Shown: piece after piece, positions 23,441 to 35,965 of the stretch
Layout of the letters: each line of letters begins with the position of its first letter
Numbering within the stretch: position 1 is the first letter of the stretch
Assembly (NCBI GenBank): GCA_023055355.1
Contig: JALJCS010000001.1
Location: 22,259,881 to 22,323,880, forward strand
DNA from: Agelaius tricolor
Taxonomy: Eukaryota; Chordata; Aves; Passeriformes; Icteridae
Length of the DNA: 64,000 nucleotides
Direction: 5' to 3'
Notes under the pieces: model-generated
Databases searched by the model: none
The model's input: only the letters and a program-made list of their open reading frames with translations
Told to the model about the DNA's origin: nothing
Program-made: the position numbers and the translations under genes

Positions 23441-26400
23441 GAAATAAGCATGCAGACCTACCCACTCAGCACAAAAGCAACCACAAAATGAAGCATTGCT
23501 TCTGTGCTCCCTGCCAGCCTCTGGTCTGAGCACACTGCTCCATCTAAGCCCTAGGACCTTCCTGGGTGAGCAGGGGTCAGCAGCTTCCCACTGTGCAGCT
23601 GTGGCACACTTACCACAAGCCCAGCCTCAAGATCCCGGCTGCCTTGCATTGCACAAGGGCCACAGTTTCATTGCTCTAATAGGATACGTCACCTCGCAGT
23701 CAGAATTTGAACGGCACAAAGTACATTGAACAAGTTCACTCTTCCCATAATTTAAAATCAGACACTAAATAAGGTGTCAGCAGGCTTCCCACAAGGATCT
23801 ACCTGTAAAGTCTTTATTGTTGTGTTTGCTTTGAAGTCAAGAGGAAAAAAATTCTTGTTTGCCAACTTATAATTCAAAAAATGCCAGAAGAATCTTCTTT
23901 CAAACAAACAAGATGCAAAAGAAATGCTGGCACCAAAGTGGTGCAGTCTTGTGAATTATGGAGTTATGGAATCATTTTGAAAGTAAATTGTATGCTACAT
24001 AAATGTTCATGTTAATAAGAATAGATTTCTTCCACAGAGGGGGAGATACAGATCAGAGACACCAAAACTGTTTATGGTCAGCCATCGGAACTGTTTACTT
24101 GGTACACGGGTATGCAGCAGATAATAAAAAGAGGATATTCTAGTGTGGAAGAACTATATAATAAAAATGAGGGGAAACCTTCTCTTTTTATAAAATACAT
24201 CTGAGCCTGCAGTCCTGCAACACCTACTGCACAACAAAACTATTTCTGTCACTTGCAAATCTAGAAGCCTGCCTTTGTCAGCCATTTGCACGTGAAGGAT
24301 CAGAGTAGCCACTGCTCAAGTGAATCAGTCATTTTTCTTGAAAGAAATTAAAACTCTGAGCCCTGCTGAAAGAGTCCTTTTGTATTTTTCCAGCAATTCT
24401 GTTATGTTTTCCATTTGTTCTGGTTTAGTCTGATTTATACCATTCTCTGGTGTTTGAGCCCAACAGCTTCCATTTTAGAGATAAACAAAACACTGTAGGG
24501 GCATTAAAAAGGCAGATACCAGACACCAGTTCAGTTTCATGCACCAGAGCATTCATCAGCACCTGAGCACAGCTGTGCCCACCAGGGCCTTGCACTTACC
24601 TGTGGAAAACATCTCATTGTAAGTGCTGATCCTGTTTCTATTGTGTGTGTGTGTAACCACACATGTTTTTCTGTGAGCACCTAGTAGGCCTGAGTATGTA
24701 CAGAAGTACAGAAAGGCTATATCAAAAGTTGGGAAGTTTGCTGTTTGAAATGCCATTTTGGAGTACTACCAAAACCACGCAGACAACAAAAACTACATTA
24801 AGGTACAAAAAGCCAGATGAGGCCGTTGCAACCCAGCTGTTGTGAGGTACCTCCAACCTTCTGAAACACGCAGCACAAGAACATATTACTGACAACTCAT
24901 CCCACCAGCAGCCTCAGCCTGTGGCAGCAGCTCTGTGGGAATACCAGGACCAGCAGAGAAGGAGCACAAGAAAAGCTTTTCCAACATGAATGTAAAACCT
25001 GAGGTCAACGTTCTCAATTAGCCTGAAGAAAAAGATTTGGTTCAGGCAAGCTGTCAAACCCCACACAGCCTTCTATCCATGTAAGGTTCTTCCTGACAGG
25101 AATTAGCTGTGCACACAGCTCTGCTACGTGGTGGCCTTCAGCACATGAAGGAGCCACAAGCTGGTGGCACTCTTCCAAGGACCTAAACCACGGGCACCTG
25201 TCCTTCTCCTGTTAAACACAGCATTTAACACTCACAGCCAAATCTGCACCTCCTGGTTTTTGCTTTATCCATGGTCTATACAGTGTATGTGAGCACTCCC
25301 CACTTCACTCCAGGTCAAATATCCCAGCTGAAACCACAATTTCCAGTTGTGTAACTAACGCTAAAACAATTTAAAGAGTGAGGAAACAGTGACCTTTGAA
25401 GAGGAGGGCAGTAATATCTTCTATGGGGGCATCTAGATTCAGAGGAGGATAAACTTTCTTTGGCCATAAAGGTGAAAAACCTGCAAATCGTTAAGTGAAA
25501 GACCAAGTTGTTTTCCTGCAAGATACCTCCAATCCTAAACTCAAGTGGAAATCAGACATCACCAGTTGTGACCGCAACTGAAGTCAAAGGCAGTTTTGTC
25601 ATTGAGTTTAACAAAACTAGGATTCACCCTAGGGTAAGGGGCATTGTGTTTTTCAGCAGCCACTCATGTGGAAATTTTGTTTAGATGACTGACTGCCTGG
25701 AAGGTAGCAGTGGTAGACCACATAATACCAGAAATGTTTCTGTTAACCCATATACTCCAGCATTTGAAACTGCAGATATTGAAGTACCCTCTTGTCCTCT
25801 AAAAAGAGTATGTTTCTATACCCTTGGCTTCTTACTCCACCTGAAGCTGGTTGTGCACCTGAGATACCTAACCCGTTGTTCAGCAGTGCTACTGGGTCTG
25901 ACTGTTTATCAAGAAACATCAGGGAGTTTTTATGTTCTCACATTGTAAATAATGTGACAGACCTTGAAAATATAATGTGTCTTTTTATAGCTACTGTATG
26001 CATTGTGAATTATAACAACTCCTGAAAATAGAGTTGAAAATAGGCTGTTACGTTCCTGCTCCATGTTCACTTGAATTTTGTTGAAAAAAAATCCACTTAT
26101 ATTATACATTGAGAGCATAAGAAATGGATAAGACTATAATAAGCTGGAATCTAAAAATTAATCCAACAGCATGGCTAAAAAATTCTTAAACTAATTTGAG
26201 GAATTCATCTGGTACCTAGGCTCCAGGTGGAAAAAACATCTGAGCTCAAAAGAACTAACATACATATGAAAGGATATTTCAAAATTCCTCTGAGCTGTGA
26301 GTCAGAACAAAAGTTCTTGTTCTTTCTCATGGTTTGACCTCACTCAGCAACAGAAATGCAACCAAAGTCCTTGGCAAGACTGCTTGCTTGAGCATTGGCT

Positions 26401-27914
26401 TTTCAGTATAAGTCCTACACTTGGTAACATGCATAAGAATTTTTACATGTGCAAATACAGTTTGGTATTAAAACTGCCTTGAAAATGCACACTGTGTAAA
26501 GGTTAAAACCACACTGCAGTACAATACAGCTTATGCTTAGCTGAGCTGATTTTACCTGCTGTAATTAGAGAGGGCCTCACATAAATAAAAGATAAAAATC
26601 AGAGGTGGAAGCAAAGTATCAGAAAATTCAGAAAGGTTGCAAAAAAAAAAAAAAGAAAAAGAAAGCAAGAGAGCTCCAAATAGCAGGCTTTGCATCTTGG
26701 GCTTCTTTCTAGTTCAGAAGCATCCATGAAACCTTCCCCAAGCTTTTGTTAATTTCTTCAGTCTAGAAATTAGAGCAGAAGAGAGGGTGTCTCACAAAAT
26801 TTCCACCATTTCCTGCTTCTCCTTTTTGCAGTGAGTTCCTTAAAAGCACTTCTGTGCTTCCACTATTGAGTCAAGTCACACAACAGGGTCAGAAAGAACC
26901 CCAAATTTCCTAAACACCATTCCTAAGGCACAGGAAGTGCTCCTTGGCTCCTTCACGTTCCTGCCCCCTCAAAGAATTTTTCCATCACTATGCAAATGAG
27001 GGGAGATGCTCCCATTGATCCCTCTCCCCACTTACAAACTGCCTCTCTTAGAGGTATATTTTATGTCCACCATCCCTCTTTAGCTGCCAAAGAGCTTTCC
27101 ACCTCATCACTAGTGCCTTACAGAGCAACCACAAAACCCTGCAGTACAACAGAGCAGAGCTTCTATGGCTGGGACAACTGCTCTTTTCATCAATTCTTCA
27201 GCAAACCAGCTGATCATAAAAGCTATTCTTGACTAGGCTGCCTTTGTAACACCAGTCACCAGGAGAACACAGCACTTAGGATTGGCTGTGGCCCTCACTA
27301 AAAATACACTGCATTCTCACACAACAACAAAAACTCCCACAAGGGCCAATGGACAGCAGACTAAAAACAGTAACCAAAGCTTTAAACTGCACAAATTACA
27401 AAGGTAGAAGAACTGAAAGCAGCATGCCACTAAAAGCCATCTGCCATCTTGGCCCGCCCATGTGTCCCTTCTCCCCAGCAGTGTTTTATATTAGTAATGA
27501 TGTCTCTGTATTATGTATGACAGAGTCTCTGCTGCTTTGAGAAGCAGTAATATAGATGCTCCTTCAGTCTGGTGCTTTGCATATACACACTAGCTGCGGG
27601 AGCAGAAGATCTGCCTCCCATGTCTCTCTCTCTGGATCTAGTTCAGTTGGAAGGCAATATTCACATGCATATATTTTCCAAATCACATGTACATGCTGTA
27701 TTATCAGGACTCCCATGTGCATTAATAATACACAAAAATACACAGAAGTAAGCATGGATTCAGCCATGATGTAGATTAGATGAGGCAGGAAGGGACAACA
27801 GAAATACGGGAAGAATCAGCAAATGGTTATTCTGATTATGGCCAGTTTTCAGAATATAAAACATGGTTTAGGTTTTTTGATTAATTACATTTATTAGAAG
27901 GTTAATTACTTTAC
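23441..27914. other. Unique sequence, no gene supported
   Basis: This stretch contains an A14 run at 26641-26654 followed by an A/G-rich tail, a short GT run near 24641-24652, and a POU octamer at 26990-26997. ORFs on both strands look noncoding. No transposon was recognised. Confidence 0.5.
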
Positions 27915-28130
27915 CTGTCATTGAAGTTGTCATTTATAAGAGTCTTTGAAGTGAATTCTCAGAAGAGTTTTGAAGGAAGAGAAATACGAAGCCAGCCATT
28001 AGAATAGTCTGAAAGAAGCTTCAGAAATGGAGACAAGGATGGGGCACAGTAGTTCCATAAGGAGAAATACTCAAGATAACTCTCAGTGATCAAGCACAGG
28101 CACAAGAAACAGTTTCCCAGGTTAACACCC
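27915..28130 (-). ncRNA. Candidate noncoding exon (216 bp) with strong splice sites
   Basis: On the minus strand the acceptor is a long pyrimidine tract ending ttcttttacag (intron from 28131) and the donor is TGACAG/gtaaagt (intron from 27914 downward). All three frames contain stops, so if it is real it would be a noncoding or untranslated exon. A second strong acceptor (acttctttttcctgcag) lies about 280 bp further upstream. No promoter or partner exon was identified. Confidence 0.25.
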
Positions 28131-28626
28131 CTGTAAAAGAACAAAGAAGGGGGAGAGAGGATCCATTAGCCCTGGAAAGGTAACATGGTGATCTGTAAAA
28201 ACTGCATTTTTTTTCACTACCTAAGCTGATAGGTTAGCTCAGGTGTTTTCATGCAGCCCTGCAAATACCATCCAAGCCAAGAGGCTGTGCTGAGAAAGGA
28301 CACTGACCAGGGACCAGAAAAAAGACCATAATATTAATCAGAGGAAAAAGCTTATCAGAAGCAGGTTCAAGTGAAATTACTACTTTTGCAGCTGACCTCG
28401 GAAACCACTGCAGGAAAAAGAAGTGAGTTATTGGCAAGTTGGTGGAAATGTTTATTTGTTAATTATACAAGTTCATTAATTCAAAGCATTGTGCAAAATA
28501 CTCTGCCTAACCCACTGGAAGTGTGAGAATCCAAAACGGTTTAGCTGGGGTTCAGTGGGTGCTCTCACAAGACACAGAGTTTGCAGATCTCTGGTACCAC
28601 ATGACTACAGACATTAGTTAGTTTAC
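28131..28626. other. Unique sequence between candidate exons
   Basis: A strong minus-strand acceptor near 28411 opens a 50-codon frame without a usable donor. Nothing else is seen. Confidence 0.4.
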
Positions 28627-28729
28627 CTCCAACTTTCTGCTCAAAGAGATCTTCTCCTGCTCCAGTAACTTCCTCAGCTTTCCCAGCTCACTTGAGGAGA
28701 CTTTGACGGACATCTGAGTAACTGTGGTT
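28627..28729 (-). CDS. Candidate internal coding exon, coiled-coil-like peptide (partial)
   Basis: On the minus strand an acceptor (cattccttacag) and a donor (TTGGAG/gtaaac) enclose 103 bp, read as one base plus 34 codons. The peptide includes VSSSELGKLRKLLEQEKISL, with leucines spaced as in a heptad and no Cys or Trp, suggesting a coiled coil. I do not recognise the protein. It would start in phase 2 and end in phase 0, which fits the start of the candidate at 21490-21592. The same strand is purine-rich through the neighbouring 28757-28965 tract, so Lys/Glu/Arg richness is partly compositional. The other two frames are closed. Confidence 0.35.
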
Positions 28730-28756
28730 CTGTAAGGAATGTGCCATCACCACATC

Positions 28757-28965
28757 TCAACTCTCTCAGGAGAAAGGCTGAAGGCAAGGGATATATCCAG
28801 GATGAAGGCAGGGAGGACTGAAGAGGTGCACAGCACAAAAAAAAGAGGTGGAAAGATACAAAAGCAAAGGAAGGACCAGACAAGGAAAACTGCACAGGAG
28901 AAAGAGGGAGGGAGAGGAATTATCAAAGAAGAAAGAAAATAGAAACCCAAAGCTGAAAAGGTAGA
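28757..28965 (+). repeat. Purine-rich tract
   Basis: The plus strand is dominated by A and G (agaaaggctgaaggcaaggg, gaaagagggagggagagg and similar) for about 200 bp. The long minus-strand ORFs of Phe, Leu and Ser here are the complement of this bias and are not genes. No clean repeat unit is visible. Confidence 0.75.
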
Positions 28966-31900
28966 TCATGTGTAATGGTGGGTAACCAGCAGCTTAGGGA
29001 AGAACAAAGTCTGCAAACAATGGGACAAAGAAATAGCATGATGGAATGGTTGAATTCATGAGGAACCAGAGGAACCAGAGAGACAAATGAGCTGTCCATG
29101 TTCAGAAAGACAACAGCAAAGGATATATAGTAGATATGTTTTTCTATTTCCTGGTTAGAGCATTTATCACTGTTAGAATACGAGAATTGTTCCACAGCTG
29201 AGTTGGAGATCCCAAGCCAGTGTAATCTGTATTTGAGCACAGGATGTTATATACTAGCAGATGTCCTCATTTTCAAAGGTCCTAAAAAGCCATCCTGCGA
29301 CAGTAAAAGTTATTTTACTAGATTCATAATTTGGACTCATCAAGCCCCAGCTCAGAGAACTTCTGGACAAGAACAGCTATTTGGCTAGCACACAGTATGG
29401 GTGAATCTGTTCTTGGAGTCAAAACTTTTTAGGTATTCTCCCAGGCAAGCTGCTCAACTTGTGGCTCCTTATACCTGTGAGATGAGAACATCTAATTCTA
29501 TAATTCCCAGGAATATTGGCCTAGGTATAAGAAGTGCGATGAGATCCTCAGGAGAAAGGATTAGTTTTAAGTCCAGAGAGTTGACATTTACTTTTTTTTT
29601 CCAATCTGCTCTTTCTTGTAACTCCAAATCAAAAAGGATGTGATGGTGCAGGCGACTGGCGATAGCATTGTCACAACAGCGGCATCGCAGTACAGAGAGC
29701 CCCAGCTCAAAAGGCAGGAGGAAGCACATGAGTTGCTACATCAGAAAGGACTGTCAGCACAATGCCCTGTGTGGATGCCAGATTCACTGCTCTCTGAAAA
29801 CTGCACTTTCAAATCCACCATTCACCTCATCTTTGAGTTTAAGGTGACGGTTATAGGGGAAAAATATATTTTAAAAAATATTCTAAGCCTGAGACTTTGC
29901 ATTGCTCTTGATTCTTGCAGCACATGGAGGAAGTCAGCAATTTTGCACTGAAATGCCATTGAAGTGTTGGTCTGGACTGGGCTTTCTCTTGGCATTCTGG
30001 CTGTTCCTGCCTTTGTAAAAACTATCAGGCAAGGGTTTGTTTCTTTGTGAGAGATTTAATGAAGCTACAGACATCTCTTTTAGCCAAAATGATTTCATCT
30101 GTTTTTCCTCCAAGGCTGCCCAGCTGAAGAGTTATCATCAGCATTTTTCTCATCACAACTGTCAGTCATTGGTTGATGACCAACCTACTATTCACTTCTT
30201 CCAGGCCCTCTCCAGACTCACAAACATCAAACAGTTCAGATGTAGATCAGAAAAAATAGTATAAATAAAAACTAGTAGAGAAAATAAAAACTCAAACTAC
30301 TCTTCAGAGATCTGTACATATTTTACTTCACACTGAAGGTATTAAAGAGAGAATCTACAGGCTACTTCCTGACTTCTGGGGATGTTGAGCTTCAGGCTCA
30401 TGGTTTGGCCTCTTTTTTTAGCCAGGAAAGCACAACTTCAGGATAGAGGAAGAATTGCTTATGGATCCAATTACAGGACTGAAAGCCAGGAAACTGTGAA
30501 TATCAATATTATCACCAGAATTTTCCCTTGTAAATCACTTAATTTCAATGCCTCCTCATTCCTGTGTCTGTCTGAAGACAGACAGACTTGCCTACTTTTA
30601 AATAAGTCTCAAAGTTACTGGCAGAGAATCCCTTAGGCCAAAGTCAGATTTGATTCTTGAGCACTTGTCAGGAGTTGAATATGTAAATTCCCAAGATTAG
30701 AAAGAGCAATTTCAAGGTAAAAGAGGACCTGTTTACAGGCTCTGAAGAAGCTTTGGGGAAGCCCAAACATGTTCAAGATTGATCTTGTAGACAGTTCTTT
30801 TCTTACTGACCTGAGATTTGTGTTCTTTATGTAGCACTGGACTACAGTTGGAGGCATTTTCTTTCTGTCATTTGGGAGTGCAAAAATGTTGCATGAAAAA
30901 TTGCTCATTTGACAGTCAAAACATTCGTTTCAGTACTGAGAAACATAAGAAACATTTAGTAAAAACATCCTAAGAAACAGAAATGTTTCACTTATTTACA
31001 TAGGCATTAATGCAAATAGAAAAACTAAACGGGGGTCGATATCAGGCAATATTCTCTTAGTCTTTAACTCCCATGGGGTATTACAAGGAGTTGCTGCATG
31101 GGCTATGATATTGCAAGCTGGGCAAGCTTAATTTAAGATAAAATACTTTCAGAATTAAATAATAATAATAATTTTTAAAAATATGCAAGCTTTTCACCAT
31201 CCATTTTTATCTAGTGAGAGACAGACCCAAGAAATGTGATAATGTACCTGATGTACTCGGTACAGAATGTCTGGTAATCAAAATAGGTCAAATGCAGGGG
31301 GAAATTTTAGAAATTCTTAATAACATAAAGTCATTTGGCAAGATTCATCACTTTTTAAGGGTGCGTTACAAAGTGACTTTTCTTGATGTAAAGTACAGCT
31401 ATAAGCAGATATTTGATCAATGTAAAAACATGGATCATCAGTCCACCAACATCAGAGACATCCTGATTTACTTAGATCAGCTGCTCTGCCAAAAGCTGTG
31501 TCTTCAGGATGATTAGGTCCTGCCTATATGCACGAGGAGCGGCCAACTGCATTTTCATTAAGGCTCCCAAATGAAGCGGGAAGATCAGGATGATGATGCT
31601 GGAAATTGTGTACTGCTGATTTGAATCCTAGCAGCATTTGCTTAGGAGTGAAAATAACTGCAGAAGCCAAGTTGAAACTAATGGGGAGTTTGTTTCAAAA
31701 ATTTACTTTTCATCATGAAATGTTACAGTTTCAAAGGCACAGTCCAAGAGTGGAATAACAGTGGGTGTAAAAATTCCCTTGCACATTTGGAGAGGGATCC
31801 ATCTCACACCAATGCAATGTAAACAAATATAAAACACATAACAGAGCAGATCTCTAGTTTATTTAAAGGAGCTCTATTCCAAACCACAGAGAGATAGTTA

Positions 31901-32439
31901 ATAAGTCCGCAAAGACAGCCTAGAGAAGGAACAGAATTAAACCCCAAAACAGGATATACCCATCACTTATTGGAGAAGTTGATGAAAAAATACACTGGTT
32001 TCTCCAGCAGTGTTGGAAAAAGACACAGGCATTAAAATTAAAAGCAATATCCACAATGAAAAAATAAGCAAAAAGTAAGAGATTATGTTCTAGCCCCAGC
32101 TGAAGTGTATACAAAACAAACAAAACAGAACTTAATGATACACATAATTTCTCCTGAAAAGCAGAATGTGAGGTTACAAAATCCCCCTAGAAATACAGAA
32201 AGGCTGGCAGGAGACCTTGCTGAAAGCAATGAATTATTTGCAGTAATCACTACCCTTAAAAGCCCAGACGTCCAGAAAGAGTCCAGAACATTCCAAATTT
32301 ATTGGGGACAACACCTCCTGTTTTCCAAGCTTTCAGAGGGGCCCCAGTAGCTGCTACCTCAGCCAAACTCATGTAAAATTATTAAAGAAAGTGAAAAAAA
32401 GATTAAACTGGAAATAAAAGGTGAGTTGAAGAGTCCTTA
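28966..32439. other. Unique sequence, no gene supported
   Basis: A 10-bp unit is repeated twice near 29060-29080 (aggaaccagaggaaccagag). A short (TAA)n lies near 31157-31172. A 100-codon plus-strand ORF (31214-31516) has unremarkable composition and no splice or promoter support. The part from about 32100 may include the faded upstream end of the next element. Confidence 0.5.
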
Positions 32440-33880
32440 GAATAAATCAATAGATGAATATTAAACAGTCACTTGGATTAGAAAGTACATATTCAAGAGC
32501 TCCAAAACAAAGATGTTACTAAGTTACTGAGGGAGGCCTGTAACCAAGACCTCTATTCTGTCTCAGTATCTGAAAAAAGAATAGGCAAAAAATGTGAAAA
32601 TACTGGTATGTTTCCTAAGGGCTCCATAGAAGACTGAATGAGAGATCAGGACACCTGACCTCTGTAGCAGATAAATTGCTAGAAACTAATATAATGAATA
32701 AATTAGTAAACACATATAAATATTATGTTCTGGGGAAAGATTCCACAGTTTCTACAAAAAGGAGTCATCCCTCACAATTTTTTATAAGTATTCAATGAGC
32801 GTATGGACTAAGACAGTACCAGGTCAAAACAGTGTGAACATCTCCACTTGCAGTGAAGCCAAGCATGCCCAGAATAAGAAGTTAATAGCAGAAATCGAAC
32901 TGCACAATTGGTTTTCCCAATGGAAAAAGGTTTCAAGCATGTTCTTCACTCTTACTCATAAACAACCTGGGGAAGCAGTACAAGTGAGGTGACAAAGTTT
33001 GCTGGCAATACAGCATTGCTCAGAAGAGCCAGAGCTGAAGCTAATTGTGAAGAGCTGCTGAAGGATGTCATGAGCTAAGATGAAACTCAGTGGTGGGAAA
33101 TGGCAGCTAACACACGTGGGGAAATATAACACTAGTTATAGGTACACAGTGATCAGCACTGCCCAGGAGAGAGATCTTGGAGTCACTTTGAATAATTATA
33201 AAAGGTCACCTCAGTGCCAAATGCTGTCAGAAATGCCCAGAGGGGCTTTTAGGAATTGCCAGGAAATAAAATGAGAGAAAAACAAAATGAAAAAAAAAAA
33301 ATCCATCTTGCTGCATAAATCTACAGTGCACCTGCATCTTGAATACTTCTAGTCTCTATCTCAGAGGACAGAATGCTTAGGAATGTTATGAAGAGGGGTG
33401 AAATAGCTGACCATAGGCACAGGAGAGCTTTATTTGCAGTGAGAAATGAGACTGTAGCTCATCAGACTGGAAAAAAAATACAGCAAAAGAGGGATGTGAT
33501 AAAGTTTACAAAAGCATGAATGGTAGTAAGAAGGTGAACATGGAATGATTATGTTAATACAAAGAGCTGGGGCACTCAATGAAATTATCAGATAGAAAAA
33601 CTTTTTTTAAAAAAATTATTCTTCATGCAACACAAATTCTGATATTTGCTGATATTTCGCAACATGGTGTTGCGAAAGCCAGAAGTATAAATGGGTTCTA
33701 GAAAAATGAATGGAGAAATAAATCTGTGAGAGACTATTAAATACAGTGCAATCAGAAGTTCAGAAAGTTTCTAAAGTCCTGATTGCCAATATCTTGGAGG
33801 GTAAATCTTTGGGTTGCCTCTAAATTTTCAGAAGGTGATGCTGTTGTTGCTTTATGTTATGGCTGTCCTTCAAAACTGAC
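32440..33880 (+). mobile_element. Long fossil CR1/L3-type LINE, ORF2 3' half plus 3' UTR
   Basis: This follows the ancient amniote CR1 consensus in order along the plus strand. A reverse-transcriptase section (ccaaaacaaagatgttacta, gaggcctgtaaccaagacc) comes first. It is followed by aagattccacagtttctac, then tgacaaagtttgctggcaa, gagagatcttggagtcact and catcttgaatacttctagt. The 3' part (gatgtgataaagtttac, gggttctagaaaaatga, atggctgtccttc) matches the end of the element. The frame is broken by many stops and gaps, so it is inactive. The left boundary is uncertain. Confidence 0.7.
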
Positions 33881-35519
33881 CAGGAAATCTAGAGTGTGTC
33901 TTATGCAAAGCATGTAGTCACATAACAGAGATGTTCTCTATCCTCAAAAATATAGCCTGTGTGGGGAGAAAAGCTGTAAAAGTCAGGACACTCAGCTTCA
34001 ATTTGCTGCTGAATCTGAGAAACTCTGGATTTTTTTTCAAGCAAGTGTCATTGCTTGTACTAGGTAATCAGAAATTATGGGATGAGATAAAGAATAGCAA
34101 GATGTTGTAAACAGGGTGGCTCCTGAGAGTGCCAGTAAGAGTGCCAATAAGATGCATTTACTTTGGACTTACTTTAAGAAATAAGATAAATAATCAACCC
34201 ATAGAAATGCTTCACACCATAATACCCAAATTAGCAGATTTGTAGTTCAACAGTGTGAAGAAACCAGCTCAGATCAGGACTGGTTGATGGCAAGTGAGCC
34301 ATGGTTTAGTGCACAAAGTGGACTCAACTGTGATAAATATACCAAGATTTAAGGATACTATGGTGTGACTTAGATGCTCCTTCAGTTATGCACAGGAAAA
34401 CCATGCAAAGCCATTAGCTCTCAGTTCATGGAGCAGGATCTGAGTGCAGCAGCTTCCAGCAGGGACACTACTACCCACCATCAGCTAACGCTGGACAGGC
34501 TTCACGGAGCATTGGGATTTGCTCTCTGACTACACCGAGTGAAGGCTGTGCTGTTAAGGATAAGACCAGGCAATATCTCTCTTTTCCCAGAGAGATACTG
34601 GAGCCAAGTGTACCCTGGCCTATAGCACCACAGGGCTGCAGGCATGATTTGACACAATAGGAATGGGAAAGAAATCTGCTATTGTGACCTCTCTTGCTGC
34701 AGCTTGCCATGGCAGGTAGGATATCCACAGAAGTTAAAGTCAAACATGAGGGCCTGTTTCACTCTTCATTCAAAGATACAGCTGCTGCATATCCAGAGGG
34801 ATGCTCTCTTCCCTGCTTCCAGGAAGCATTTTCTGGTTTTGCAGCCAGGAGTAAGACCATCAGCATGTTTCAAACAGGTGATGCATGGAGAAATAAGCAA
34901 TTTCAGAACTGATCTGAAAAGAATCAAAATAGTTTAAGATGCCTAGTGACAGATGAGGAAGTAAAAGAAGAAGCTTTCTGCTTCTGTTATCTTTTGCCAC
35001 TTCCTATTAATAATTTCCCTTGCACATCATTCTCTTCTTTCCTGCTCAGTAGCTGATATGGCTTCTTCCTTGCTGACAAGTAGATACTCATCACCTTAGA
35101 TTCCCCAAGTTGGATTCCAGCTAGCTATCTGGAGAAAATGGTTTCCATGCCTGTTAAAAATGTCCTAAGAAGCTTTGCCCTTCCTCACTTAAGTTTGTGT
35201 GCATTGCAAGGCAACATATTTATTCCCAAAGAAGGAGATCATTAAAGGCAGTAAAAAAATAAATCATGATAGTAGAAAATGGAGAAATCACAATCTTTGT
35301 TCCAATATTTTCAAGAGAAACTTGAGATCACATGGATAAAAGGAGTATTCTGAGAGAAGTTGTATCTGAAGTAGACATGAGCAATGAACAGAACTTGTAT
35401 TGTAACACTGCTTTTCATCCTCTCTCAGCACAGAGTGTCTCATAAAAGAAAAAACGTGCAGCCTTGGCCTGAGTCCTGTGTGTGGTTTTGAGGGCCACAA
35501 GGTAAGAAGGATGTAAAGC
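33881..35519. other. Unique sequence, nothing supported
   Basis: This contains a 12-bp tandem duplication at 34127-34150 (gagtgccagtaa / gagtgccaataa). Otherwise there is no gene and no recognised repeat. Confidence 0.55.
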
Positions 35520-35965
35520 TATTAGAGTGTCCAAAGGGTAATGAACAGGGTGGAGGATCTAGAGGGGAAGGCACACTTAGCTTGTTCAGCCTGGAGAAGA
35601 CTGAGGAGAGACCTCACTGCAGTTGCAACTCCTCATGAGGGGAAGAAGAGGGACAGGCACAGATTTCTGCTCTGTTGGTTCCCAGTGACAGGACCCAAGG
35701 GAATGGCCTGAAGCTGTGTCAGGGCAGGTTCAGGATGGATGTCAGGACAAGGCTCTTCACCCAGAGGGTGTTTGGGCACTGTAACAGGCTCCCCAGGGCA
35801 GGTGGTCACAGCATCAAGCCTGGCAGAGCTCAAGAGGTGTTTGGACAACACTCTCAGGCATTTGGTATGACTCTTTGTGGTGTCCTGGGCAGGTTCAGGA
35901 GTTGGAATTTGATGATCCAAGTGGATCCTTCCAACCCAGAATATTCTGTGATTCTGTGATCCCAG
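35520..35965 (+). mobile_element. Young avian CR1 LINE, 5'-truncated 3' end
   Basis: This is a clear match to the avian CR1 3' end: ttgttcagcctggagaagac, gaccaggcaaggctcttcac-like sequence at 35743, cagagggtgtttgggcac, aggctccccagggcaggtgg, and finally ccaacccagaatattctgtg. It ends in the ATTCTGTG tail repeat (35942-35959), which marks the true 3' terminus. The remaining part covers the last segment of the reverse-transcriptase ORF and the 3' UTR. The 5' truncation is typical of this family, which integrates by target-primed reverse transcription. Confidence 0.95.
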
